From a virus, in the IMG/VR virus record IMGVR_UViG_3300001450_009970, positions 1-64,000 of that record: a stretch of DNA of 64,000 bases; one strand, given 5' to 3'. The stretch's first letter is position 1. Every line of letters starts with the position of its first letter. Below the pieces are notes generated by a model that saw nothing but the letters and a program-made list of their open reading frames with translations, was not told where the DNA came from and did no database searches. The translations under genes were made by a program, and so were the position numbers. Of this stretch, positions 33,343-41,652 are shown in pieces.

Positions 33343-35181
33343 TTAAATTTTGTTTGTTTTGAATCGTTTTGCTAATCCTTCAGTAACTGCATCCATATAA
33401 GAACTTGTAACTTTAACTTCGTTTATCGATTCAGAATTTGCAATTGCAGATTCATTAATCGGTTGAATTATTTCAGATCTCAAATCTCTTGTCGACCAAA
33501 AATGATCGATTTGATATTGTGATTCTAAAACACTAACAGAAGCTTGTAATTTAATTTCTTCTTGTTTGCTTTCACTTAAAGAATCATAAGACTCTTTATA
33601 TTTAGCTGGGATATTTTCCAACCAATTTAAAACTTTAGGTTCGGGTGTTGTTGCTGATTCCCATATTCTTTCAACATCTCTAGTTCCGAAGTATTTGTTA
33701 TTTTTAAATGCAAGTATCAAGTCACCTTGAGAGCTTTCATTTAATTTTGCAAATTCACTTCTCTTAGATTCCGTTACAAAATGTAGGAAATGCAAGTCCT
33801 TATCTTCAGTTACTGCTTTTTGCTTCTTAGCAGATTCAAGTAAAGTATTTATCTTAGTACTGATATCATTCTTAAAGTTATCATTACTTTCTATAATTAA
33901 ATTTTCTTTAGGTTCCGATTGCTTACTTATTCTACCATTACCTTCATTAATTAATTTTGCACCGTTAAGTTCAGCAAAATTTTCATTAATATCGTTAATA
34001 GAATGTTCGGTATATGAACCTAGAGTTTCTAGATTTTCTTTAATATATTCAGTAAAATTAGCAACATGTTCCATGTTCTCAACAATATAATCGTTATGAG
34101 AAATAAGAGTATCTACTGATTCATTAATTGTAGTTTGATATTCAAATCTTGAATTAACTTCTTCACTAATGTGTTTAGAATATTCAATTGAATTATCAAC
34201 TGATTCAGCAACCATTTTACTATATTCGATTGAATTATCAAGGTTTTCAGCCAATGATTTACTATATTCAATTCCTTGATCGGTCTTAAGAGCAACCAAT
34301 TCACTATAATCTTTAACTGATTCAAGACCTTCAACAATATAATCATTATGTGCAATTAGGTTGTCTGTATTTTCTTCAACCTTATTGATTTTTGAATTCA
34401 TTGAATTTACTTCCTTAGCAATAGTTTCAACCCACTCTACAATTTGTGATTGTTCCTTTGTATTATTAGAAGGTATATCAGATTCGTTTATAGATTTGAT
34501 TGATTCCTGGATCTTATTGAATTGTTCAGTGATATATTTTGAATATTTATCGAACTGATCCATTGAGATGAATGATTCACCTTTAGTTTCGTTTATTGCA
34601 ACTTCTGGTGCGTCAACTTGAGTTAAACCGTTATTTGTGTTATCCATTTCAAATATTTGTATTGTATCGTCGTTTTGTAAGCCAAATGATTCATTGACTC
34701 TGTTTAATTGTGCATTTTCAAATCCTGGATCTGCAACCAAATCATAAGTAAATAATCTTTTAACTTTTACATGATTATTTGATTCAACAACACCAGCTGC
34801 TCTAGATGAAATATGTATTGGAACTCCTGCATCAACTAATGCCTTTGCTTGTTTTCCAGCATCAGTATCAAGTAGCTTAATTCTACCTCTTACTTGTTTT
34901 GAAGATTTATCGTAAGATATTTCTTCTATAACATGTGATACATTTTTTAATGATACTTCGAATTGTTTTGGATGATCCAGTTCTCCTAGAATTTTTCTAT
35001 CTTTAACTTTTTTAGCTAATTCTTCCACATGAGGAACAAATTCAGCTTCATCGTAAATTCGATTGTTTTTATTTTTTGTGCCTATTTCCGAAAAAATTCC
35101 TTCCAGTATATAATCGCCATTAGCGGTTTTCTGGAATTCTGCCTCAGAAACTGATCTTTCAAGAATCAGTAAGTTTTTCAT
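33343..35181 (-). CDS. 21/22: prohead protease fused to scaffold core (gp21+gp22-like)
   Basis: About 612 residues from ATG 35181; the frame continues to a GTG at 35232 across a late element. Residues 1-165 are a prohead protease: YILEGIFSEIG, catalytic His70 in LGELDHP, Ser at 125-126 in HISSRA, and DLVADPGFENAQL. The remaining 450 residues are coiled-coil with repeated segments (SHNDYIVE..., EYSKxxAExxDNSI). Internal NESF, SINES, TINES, LINEG and AINE sites suit self-processing. It lies between portal and major capsid genes, where T4 has separate genes 21 and 22. Confidence 0.85.
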   Translation of the reverse strand: MKNLLILERSVSEAEFQKTANGDYILEGIFSEIGTKNKNNRIYDEAEFVPHVEELAKKVKDRKILGELDHPKQFEVSLKNVSHVIEEISYDKSSKQVRGRIKLLDTDAGKQAKALVDAGVPIHISSRAAGVVESNNHVKVKRLFTYDLVADPGFENAQLNRVNESFGLQNDDTIQIFEMDNTNNGLTQVDAPEVAINETKGESFISMDQFDKYSKYITEQFNKIQESIKSINESDIPSNNTKEQSQIVEWVETIAKEVNSMNSKINKVEENTDNLIAHNDYIVEGLESVKDYSELVALKTDQGIEYSKSLAENLDNSIEYSKMVAESVDNSIEYSKHISEEVNSRFEYQTTINESVDTLISHNDYIVENMEHVANFTEYIKENLETLGSYTEHSINDINENFAELNGAKLINEGNGRISKQSEPKENLIIESNDNFKNDISTKINTLLESAKKQKAVTEDKDLHFLHFVTESKRSEFAKLNESSQGDLILAFKNNKYFGTRDVERIWESATTPEPKVLNWLENIPAKYKESYDSLSESKQEEIKLQASVSVLESQYQIDHFWSTRDLRSEIIQPINESAIANSESINEVKVTSSYMDAVTEGLAKRFKTNKI

Positions 35182-35217
35182 ATTTGTAGGTTTATTTTTA
35201 GCTTGGCTATTTGTTAT

Positions 35218-35229
35218 ATATATCAAGTT
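35218..35229 (-). promoter_or_regulatory. late promoter element GATATATATAAC
   Basis: On the minus strand, 37 bases before ATG 35181 and inside the GTG-start extension, supporting the ATG start. Confidence 0.5.
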
Positions 35230-35264
35230 CACATTTACAAATGTGGTATCATTTTATAATACTT

Positions 35265-36863
35265 TTAAAAACCATCGTCATCCGATGTTAATTTTGCTTT
35301 CTCTGCCATTTCTTTCTCCTCTCTCTCTTTTAATTTAGCATTTAATTTCAAATCATCCGCGGATAATCCAAGATATTTTCTAACTAAGAATTCAGATGAA
35401 AAGAATTTTGATTCATTCATATCAGCATCAGTATCAACTAATCCGTCTTTCATTGTTTGAATAAAATTGATTTCTTTCTCTAATACTTCCATTTCCTGCA
35501 TCTTAATAAACATATTATTCTTCTGATATACTATACCTATTTGCTGTTTAAAATTATCATCATTGGCTAATTCTGGAAAGTCTAAGGCCATTTGTTGCCA
35601 TAAAGGTTTTACAAGTATTTCTTGGAATTGTGTTCTCATACGATCAATAAAACGACCAAATTTTAACTCATCTCTAGTAGCACCTTCAGCCTGCATTTCC
35701 CATGATGGCGGCGATTCCTGATCAAATCTAGATAAAGGAATCTTAGTAACTTTATGAAATTCTTCTCTAAAATATCTAATTGCATCCGTATCACTTAAAT
35801 CAGGACCATCATTTGCAAGTGTTTCAATTTCTGGTTGACCTGCATCATTAGATGGTAACCAGTATTCCTTATTGAAAGGCATCATAGGTTTTCCATTTAC
35901 CTGCAATTCACCAGATTCTACATCAAAATCCATTACTTCACGATAAGATTGCATTAGTACTCCTAATGATTGTTTTGCTCTAGTTTTTGATTTACCTCCT
36001 ACTGGAATTATAAATTTAGTTTTAAATGATGAATTTACAACAGACCATATAATTCTGGAATGTTCCATGATTCGTAAGATATTAAATGTTCTTACTAATC
36101 GTTCTACATAACTTACACGTCCAGGTGAATTAATTTGAGAATAAGAAAGATAAATTACTTGAGAATCATATAGTTCTCTTTGTTTTCTTACGTCACCTTT
36201 AAATTGAGTCCACATTTTCTTACCATCACTGTCTAGACCAGGCTCAATTGATGAGGGGTCTATTTCTTTGAATCCAATGATGTTTCTCATGTTCTTATCA
36301 TAAATGATTTCAAACGCAAGATATCCATCAATCAACCATTTTCTAAAAAAGTTCCATGCAGAAATATCGTTATTGAATCCAAAATATTGATAGATTTTTT
36401 TGAAATTAGTTTGTACTGCATCAGAGATTTTCTTGTTAACATCAACGGTAATTAATTCATCATCAAATATTTTTGGATATGCAAAGAAATTGGTTGCATC
36501 ATATACAATAGCTTCATCCGCAAGTACATCCAATACATCTTCAATTTTATCCTGAACAGAAAAGCGTCTTAAGTCTTCTCTTTTCTTTACATAGTTTCTA
36601 TCATAAATAGAAATATTTTTACGAAGATTTATATCTGCCATTGAAAGATTAGCAAACATTCGATATTCATCATATTCGCCACCCATAAGGTTTGCCTGAT
36701 CATATCGCCAACCATATTCATCTTCAGTAATACCGATAGATCTGGAATTTCTTAATACCATATCGTCATACTTCATTCCAAATGAACTAAGCTTCTTAAT
36801 GAATTTTGTTACTGGATTTTTACTTTCCAAATAACTACCATTCCTATTTACAAATCCTGACAT
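35265..36863 (-). CDS. 20: portal protein (gp20-like)
   Basis: A 532-residue protein (T4 gp20 is 524). YRMFANLSMADINLRKNISI leads to the KIEDVLDVLADEAIVYDATN segment, then VEFEI-type core elements FRKWLIDGYLAFEIIYDK, GFKEIDPSSIEPGL, IIWSVVNSSFKTKFIIPVGG, the KIPLSRFDQESPP tunnel/crown region and FGRFIDRMRTQFQEILVKPL. The order and length match T4-like portals. It forms the dodecameric vertex through which DNA enters. A TATATAAAT late element precedes the ATG. Confidence 0.93.
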   Translation of the reverse strand: MSGFVNRNGSYLESKNPVTKFIKKLSSFGMKYDDMVLRNSRSIGITEDEYGWRYDQANLMGGEYDEYRMFANLSMADINLRKNISIYDRNYVKKREDLRRFSVQDKIEDVLDVLADEAIVYDATNFFAYPKIFDDELITVDVNKKISDAVQTNFKKIYQYFGFNNDISAWNFFRKWLIDGYLAFEIIYDKNMRNIIGFKEIDPSSIEPGLDSDGKKMWTQFKGDVRKQRELYDSQVIYLSYSQINSPGRVSYVERLVRTFNILRIMEHSRIIWSVVNSSFKTKFIIPVGGKSKTRAKQSLGVLMQSYREVMDFDVESGELQVNGKPMMPFNKEYWLPSNDAGQPEIETLANDGPDLSDTDAIRYFREEFHKVTKIPLSRFDQESPPSWEMQAEGATRDELKFGRFIDRMRTQFQEILVKPLWQQMALDFPELANDDNFKQQIGIVYQKNNMFIKMQEMEVLEKEINFIQTMKDGLVDTDADMNESKFFSSEFLVRKYLGLSADDLKLNAKLKEREEKEMAEKAKLTSDDDGF

Positions 36864-36865
36864 TA

Positions 36866-37459
36866 TTATCTTGTTTTATTTATATATTCAATAAATAATT
36901 TGTCTCTTTCGGCTTCTCCGAGCTTGACAAAATTAGGGTTATTAATTAACATTGCGCTTGCCCAAACATCTATATTATTTGAAAAAACGTATGAATTACT
37001 TATTCTTTTATTTATGTATTTTCTTGTTGCAAATCCAATACCATATTGTTTATATGTCGCCATAAATGATTTAGGTGAAAATTTATTATATGACTGATCT
37101 CTTGCTGGGGTGTTTCTTTTGCTGTTATAAGCACTTCCATATCGTGTCCAGAATGCATCTATAAATTGATACTTTATTTTTTCTGGAAAAAAGTTTAAAT
37201 TAACACCAATATCCATAAAACCTTCAGCTGACATTAATTCATCAATCTTTATTATGAGTGGGTTAGTATTCCAATATGCTAATTTATCTCGAGTCTTTGG
37301 GTCATAATAATTAAACGAATATAATCTACCATATTGCATACGACCATTAGTTGATCCAATTATTTTACCTCTCGCACCGTCGCCTTTAGCTTTAGATGCC
37401 CAACCAGAAGCATCAAATTTTGAGCCTTTAAGATCGTTAATTTTTCTAGCCATTTCCAT
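36866..37459 (-). CDS. conserved phage protein of unknown function (197 aa)
   Basis: ARKINDLKGSKFDASGWASK opens the protein, then GRMQYGRLYSFNYYDPKTRD, KLAYWNTNPLIIKIDEL and GFMDIGVNLNFFPEKIKY. The Y-x-P-K-x-x-x-x-L-x-Y-W...P-L-I pattern is familiar from T4-like phages, but I cannot name the family. Between gp4-like and portal genes, so a head or neck role is likely. Alternative ATGs at 37459 and 37453 (MARK) are both possible. Confidence 0.6.
   Translation of the reverse strand: MEMARKINDLKGSKFDASGWASKAKGDGARGKIIGSTNGRMQYGRLYSFNYYDPKTRDKLAYWNTNPLIIKIDELMSAEGFMDIGVNLNFFPEKIKYQFIDAFWTRYGSAYNSKRNTPARDQSYNKFSPKSFMATYKQYGIGFATRKYINKRISNSYVFSNNIDVWASAMLINNPNFVKLGEAERDKLFIEYINKTR
36879..36890 (-). 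promoter_or_regulatory. late promoter element AATATATAAAT
   Basis: About 18 bases before the portal ATG on the minus strand. Confidence 0.55.
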
Positions 37460-37467
37460 ATTATCAA

Positions 37468-37941
37468 CTATTTGAATCCATTAAAAAATCCTTCAGTAAC
37501 AATCTTAAAAATATATCCGCGACTATCACACCATTTTTTAGCTGCGGCAAACTTTGCCATATTTAGAATATATTGTTCAGACAAATATTTAAAGTTTTTA
37601 ATTGTTTTAGGAGTTTTTCTTTTAGGTTGTTTAGGTTTTTTAATTTGAGCTTCCGGCTTTACTTCTATTACAAGTTTCTTACCATCATCCAATAACATAA
37701 AGAAATCTGGATGATATTTAGAATACTTTTCTCTTAGTGGATTCCAATATTTTATTTCAAACGGTTCAGATGACCATTTAATTACTTTAGCATTTGATTC
37801 ACAATAAATACAAAATTTTTGTTCCCAGCTACTTCTATAAATAATAGGACCGTTACCAATATATTTAGCACATTCATTCAACGGAAAATATCCTTGTTTG
37901 AATCTGGATTTTTTGGTTGGCTTATTATTCTTTATGCTCAT
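37468..37941 (-). CDS. 4: head completion nuclease (gp4-like)
   Basis: A 157-residue protein (T4 gp4 is about 150). Family pattern clear: IYRSSWEQKFCIYCESNAKV, IKWSSEPFEIKYWNPLREKY, SKYHPDFFMLLDDGKKLVIE and VKPEAQ: Glu of SSWE, Asp of HPDF, Glu-x-Lys of IEVKP form a TnsA-like PD-(D/E)XK site. gp4 acts on the filled head before tail joining. It overlaps the upstream tagged nuclease-like gene by 4 bp. Confidence 0.85.
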   Translation of the reverse strand: MSIKNNKPTKKSRFKQGYFPLNECAKYIGNGPIIYRSSWEQKFCIYCESNAKVIKWSSEPFEIKYWNPLREKYSKYHPDFFMLLDDGKKLVIEVKPEAQIKKPKQPKRKTPKTIKNFKYLSEQYILNMAKFAAAKKWCDSRGYIFKIVTEGFFNGFK

Positions 37942-39023
37942 ATTTTAATATCACCTATTGACGCACCAACTCGAGTTTGAGCTGCATCTCCCCATTCAAT
38001 TTGATTATTAAAATATGTGCTTGTAAATTTGTGTATTTGTTCAAAATTTGAATCTTTACAATTTAATGTACACAAATGTTTTCTGTCATTAGTAGTAGTA
38101 AATAGCCAATCAAATCTTTCTTCTCTATAATATCCGTCTAAATGAATAGCGGTTATAATTGCTTTAAGTTTATTACTTGCCTTTGATGAATTCGCTTCGT
38201 TTATGAATACAGTACTAATATAATTTACAGTTGTTTTTGATAATAATTCGTTACTAGCGGTATAATTAGATAATGCTACTATAAGTTTTTTAGTAAGGAG
38301 CTTTGTTTGATTTATATCTAATTTTTGAATTGTATCTGAAAAAGTTTTGGCTAAATCAAGTAATGCACCTGGCCCAAATGATTTAGTTTTAGATTTCCAA
38401 GAAACACCATGAGGTTTAAATGCCTTCTGTATTTCTGATTCAGATTTAGACCAGTTTTTAGTATTTTTTGTTCCGCCAAGACGACCTCTACGTTGCTTAA
38501 CTTCGATCAATTCATTATTTGGACCTTTTATATCACCACCAGTTGTAGAATTACTAAAATGTGATAGCATACAATAATATAATTCTGTACGACCGACTAC
38601 TGGTAATCCAAGCCCTGATAATTCTATTAATTTTTCAAAGAATTTTTTATCAAATAAATGAGCAAAATGATTTTCTATTTCTGCTAACGGTATATGACCG
38701 CCATTAGTTGGATTTAATTTAAATTCATTTTTTGATGGATTAGCTAACCAATTTAATAAGTCATTATCATTACCAATAAAATGTTTTTCCATAAGATTTA
38801 ATATAACAGGTATATTAGATTTAGGAATTTTTTTATCATCCAAAAAATTACCTATTGGTCCTTTTAGATCTGGTATCAGTATATTTTTAATTTGAGTAAT
38901 CTTATTAGAATCTTTAGTTGTATCTAATTGTCCTAATGTTATTTGATCGTTTTTTATTGTATCTAAATTAACATAATTCAATGCCTCGGATAAAAACTCA
39001 CTATAATTTTTGTATCTTCCCAT
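37938..39023 (-). CDS. CTS-tagged protein with PD-(D/E)XK nuclease motif
   Basis: A 361-residue protein with tag variant MGRYKNYSEFLSEA. Residues 140-180 hold a candidate restriction-endonuclease site: GRTELYYCMLS (Glu147), GGDIKGPNNELIEVKQRRGR with Asp164, nine residues, Glu174-Val-Lys176. The C-terminal half is helical plus a mixed domain around DWLFTTTNDRKHLCTLN. The tag and the site suggest a nuclease packaged in the head and delivered with DNA. It overlaps gp4 and has a late element upstream. Confidence 0.7.
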   Translation of the reverse strand: MGRYKNYSEFLSEALNYVNLDTIKNDQITLGQLDTTKDSNKITQIKNILIPDLKGPIGNFLDDKKIPKSNIPVILNLMEKHFIGNDNDLLNWLANPSKNEFKLNPTNGGHIPLAEIENHFAHLFDKKFFEKLIELSGLGLPVVGRTELYYCMLSHFSNSTTGGDIKGPNNELIEVKQRRGRLGGTKNTKNWSKSESEIQKAFKPHGVSWKSKTKSFGPGALLDLAKTFSDTIQKLDINQTKLLTKKLIVALSNYTASNELLSKTTVNYISTVFINEANSSKASNKLKAIITAIHLDGYYREERFDWLFTTTNDRKHLCTLNCKDSNFEQIHKFTSTYFNNQIEWGDAAQTRVGASIGDIKI

Positions 39024-39037
39024 ATTAAGGATTTATT

Positions 39038-39048
39038 TTATATATCAA
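39038..39048 (-). promoter_or_regulatory. late promoter element GATATATAAAAT
   Basis: About 18 bases before the ATG of the 361-residue tagged protein, at the end of the gp55-like gene. Confidence 0.55.
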
Positions 39049-39413
39049 ATTGAATAGATGCCATCACCATTAGAATTACTCAATGATATAGTTCCTTTAT
39101 ATTTCTTTGGATGTAATTTATGCCAGCCTTTTGCATATCCGTTCATACACATTGATGTAAAATATGAGAATGCATTTGTAGTTTTTTCTGGCTTAAAACT
39201 TCTCCAATATTTCATTAAATCTAAAATAGCAAATGATAAGCAATCTTCTTGATCCTGTGGATTAGCATATTTTAATTTTCTTTGCGCTCGTTCGGCTAAC
39301 ATTGTTAACATTTTAACTGCTGTTCGAGTTAATTCATCCTGCTCTTTTGATAAAACAATTTGATCATATAAATCTCTATTGTTTAAATAATTCTTTGATT
39401 TTCTTCGTGCCAT
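39045..39413 (-). CDS. 55: late-transcription sigma factor (gp55-like)
   Basis: A 122-residue protein (T4 gp55 is 185). NYLNNRDLYDQIVLSKEQDE at the start parallels the N-Y-V-N-N-K-E-L-L start of T4 gp55. RKLKYANPQDQEDCLSFAIL and the FKPEKTTNAFSYFTSMCMNG core (T4: F-D-E-T-K-Y-K-N-P-H-A-Y-I-T-Q-A-C-F-N) match sigma region 2. The C-terminus is shorter than in T4. It should direct host core polymerase to the TATA-like late boxes. Its own gene is preceded by a perfect TGAAACA-N17-TATAAT promoter. Confidence 0.85.
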   Translation of the reverse strand: MARRKSKNYLNNRDLYDQIVLSKEQDELTRTAVKMLTMLAERAQRKLKYANPQDQEDCLSFAILDLMKYWRSFKPEKTTNAFSYFTSMCMNGYAKGWHKLHPKKYKGTISLSNSNGDGIYSI

Positions 39414-39444
39414 AATAATTGTTATCTTTGATTTGTTTATACTT

Positions 39445-39475
39445 CATTATATACCAGTCACATGTTATTGTTTCA
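39445..39475 (-). promoter_or_regulatory. middle-class promoter of the gp55-like gene (TTGAAACA-N17-TATAAT)
   Basis: One of the best matches in the set: TTGAAACA, 17 bases between GAAACA and a perfect TATAAT, and about 30 bases to the ATG. Confidence 0.7.
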
Positions 39476-39483
39476 AAACCCCT

Positions 39484-39508
39484 AAAAAGCCTAGACGAAT
39501 CTAGGCTT
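39484..39508 (-). terminator. Rho-independent terminator
   Basis: AAGCCTAGA / TCTAGGCTT with a 4-base loop and TTTTT on the minus strand, just upstream of the gp55 promoter. It ends the transcript of the 420-residue protein. Confidence 0.82.
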
Positions 39509-39521
39509 CTTGAGTATTTAA

Positions 39522-39818
39522 TTATTTTTTCCAAATATAATATTCAGCACCGTAATCTTCAAAGTAAATTATTTTGTTTTTAGCATCATAATCGGCTATA
39601 CGTCCAGGAAAACCAAATGCTATATCATTTTCAGTTGCATTAAACATTTTTTTAACTTTGTTATATGTAGCTATTTCATCGTCATCTTCATCTTGCGAAC
39701 TAGCAATAAATGCTTGATTAGCTGATTTGATATTCAATTTTTTTAGAACATACTTTATCTCACTGGGAAGAAAACTAGCATCATTTAATGTATAATTTCC
39801 TTTCAATGCTTCATTCAA
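39522..39818 (-). CDS. 98-aa ORF without ATG, probable frameshift extension of the upstream gene
   Basis: The only start is TTG at 39818. The frame stays open upstream, and a -1 shift on nine consecutive A (39821-39829) would join the last codons of the 420-residue gene (LLKKK) to SLNEALKGNYTLNDASF. The join creates an S-L-N-E-A prohead protease site. The body FLPSEIKYVLKKLNIKSANQ and a beta end (IYFEDYGAEYYIWKK) look like a genuine domain. A programmed shift, an old indel or a homopolymer error could all explain it. Confidence 0.55.
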   Translation of the reverse strand: MNEALKGNYTLNDASFLPSEIKYVLKKLNIKSANQAFIASSQDEDDDEIATYNKVKKMFNATENDIAFGFPGRIADYDAKNKIIYFEDYGAEYYIWKK

Positions 39819-41077
39819 GCTTTTTTTTTGAGTAAAGTAGATAAAGAAGCTTGTTCATTATCTAAAGATTCCTTAATAATTACTTTAGCTTGATTCAATT
39901 CATCCGATTGTCCTATTTCTGTTTCAGCAGCATAAATATTACCAAGTTGCTCATTTAAAAATGCAATTCTATCATTGATCAATTGTTTTGATTCGGAAAT
40001 TTGTTCTTCAAATTTTTCTTCAGTTCCAAGTAATCCAACTACAAAGTTAGAAACATCATAACATACAAATTCCTTTACCATTGCAACTGCATCAGTAGCT
40101 GTAGCTGAATCTAATGTATTAGACATCATTGATCTGTTAATTTTATTAACAAATATTGATTCATCCAATTTAACAACATTAGCTGTAACACCTTCATAAT
40201 GATTAGATTTAATTGTAGTAATATTATCCATTTCTACAATTTTATTTGCATGTTGAGATGCAAAATCTATCATTTCTAAAATATGCATTTCATTAAGATA
40301 GAATGCACCAGATGCAGTAAGTGTGGATCTAACAGATCCTTCATCAACTTTAGCACCATTAATAAAAGTTTCACAATTGTCTTCGTTTATAGCGATTTCT
40401 ATTGCTTGATTTTTATGATTATATTTTAATCTATTGTCAACTATATCAAATTTTTCACAGATCTGAACTAATTTATTGAATATTGGCGATGTAGCTTTAT
40501 CACTTACAGTAATACCGTAATCATCCATTTCATATAAAGTTCCATCCATTGCAAAAACAAAAGATTCGTCTTCATTAATTTCTACAGGACTATAAACCTT
40601 TCCAACTGTTACATCAGGATTTAATGAATCTACAGAATTTGTAGAAGATTCAACAACTGAAATTAGATTTTTAATTGCAGGAATCCATGTAGATTCTTGT
40701 AATGATATAATCAATTTGTCGGTATTTAATTCCTCAGCCATTAATCCTTCTAGAATTGAAATAGCACCGTCGTAAGAATTGAATTTGTTATCCATTTTCA
40801 TTCCTAATAATGTACTTTCTAATGTTAATTCAACATGATTAGAATTAACATCGTTTCTTATTGAAGTACAGAATTCATTAATAGCATCGATCCAATCGTA
40901 TACTTTAAATTCTCTTAACATGTTAGAGATTAATGAAGTTGTGTCTACATCATTTCTAAATTTAAATGCATTAGCATATTTCTTTATAATGTTATTTGAA
41001 GAATGATTCTCATCTAACATAGACTTTAAAACTTCTAGCTTGTTAACTACATCTAGTTTTGTTCTGATATTTGTCAT
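39815..41077 (-). CDS. virion or core protein with many protease-type sites (420 aa)
   Basis: Not recognised. The N-terminal 150 residues are helical. A beta domain follows around SFVFAMDGTLYEMDDYGI and AIEIAINEDNCETFINGAKV, and then helices with repeated [L/I]NE sequences (FYLNEMH, FLNEQLG, EINEDES). Position between acidic tagged core protein and gp55-like gene suggests a head component. The last codons lie on A9, the likely frameshift site. Confidence 0.6.
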   Translation of the reverse strand: MTNIRTKLDVVNKLEVLKSMLDENHSSNNIIKKYANAFKFRNDVDTTSLISNMLREFKVYDWIDAINEFCTSIRNDVNSNHVELTLESTLLGMKMDNKFNSYDGAISILEGLMAEELNTDKLIISLQESTWIPAIKNLISVVESSTNSVDSLNPDVTVGKVYSPVEINEDESFVFAMDGTLYEMDDYGITVSDKATSPIFNKLVQICEKFDIVDNRLKYNHKNQAIEIAINEDNCETFINGAKVDEGSVRSTLTASGAFYLNEMHILEMIDFASQHANKIVEMDNITTIKSNHYEGVTANVVKLDESIFVNKINRSMMSNTLDSATATDAVAMVKEFVCYDVSNFVVGLLGTEEKFEEQISESKQLINDRIAFLNEQLGNIYAAETEIGQSDELNQAKVIIKESLDNEQASLSTLLKKKA

Positions 41078-41125
41078 TTTATATTGTTTTTATTTTAATT
41101 ATTTATCTATTGTTTGAGTGGTAAT

Positions 41126-41605
41126 TTATATGTCTAGTTCATCAGAATCCTCTTCCTCGTCTTCCTTTTCATCAGATTTTTTAGATTTTTCTGCATCTTC
41201 TTCATCATCTTTCTTTACGATACCTTTGATTTTTGCCATCTTTTCAATGTCATTGACTGCGTTTTGTAATGCAGTCTTTTTAGCTTCTGTGTCCGCTTCT
41301 GGAGCATCATCAGATTCTTTTTCATCTTCGGTTGGATCTTCCTTTTCCTTTTCATCTTCAGTATCATCATCAGCACCACTTAATAAATCATCTAATGATT
41401 CTTCATCCTCGTTTAATGATTCTTGGATACATCCACATGATGCTAATGCTCCCATAATTTTAGCTTTAGGAATATTTAATATATCCAAATATGCATAAAT
41501 TGCTTCATTAGTTTTACCTTCAGATTTTAGCTTGTTTACAATAGCAACTAGGTAATCTGCGGTAAAGCTTTCGTTTAAGAAATCCTTATAATTTTTAAGC
41601 TTCAT
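41126..41605 (-). CDS. CTS-tagged acidic head-core-like protein (159 aa)
   Basis: Tag MKLKNYKDFLNES, then SFTADYLVAIVNKLKSEGKT (helical), a second site IQESLNEDEESLDDL near residues 70-85, and a C-terminal half that is almost entirely Asp/Glu/Lys/Ser. Composition recalls the acidic prohead core proteins of T4 (gp67/gp68), which are cut to small peptides. It is preceded by an AATATATAAAC late element. Confidence 0.72.
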   Translation of the reverse strand: MKLKNYKDFLNESFTADYLVAIVNKLKSEGKTNEAIYAYLDILNIPKAKIMGALASCGCIQESLNEDEESLDDLLSGADDDTEDEKEKEDPTEDEKESDDAPEADTEAKKTALQNAVNDIEKMAKIKGIVKKDDEEDAEKSKKSDEKEDEEEDSDELDI

Positions 41606-41625
41606 CGTGTAATTGTTTTATTTAG

Positions 41626-41637
41626 TTTATATATTTA
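41626..41637 (-). promoter_or_regulatory. late promoter element AATATATAAAC
   Basis: About 25 bases before ATG 41605 on the minus strand. Confidence 0.5.
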
Positions 41638-41652
41638 AGTTGTTCAGTCTTT

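Noticed and set aside
35181-35232. GTG start for the protease-scaffold gene and TTG starts at 30378, 24598 and 9051
   Set aside because: Downstream ATGs fit better; the first two extensions run across late promoter boxes and the other two lack better support than the nearby ATG.
36866-37459. Baseplate wedge gp53, from T4 gene order after gene 4
   Set aside because: Length agrees with T4 gp53 but the sequences show no resemblance.
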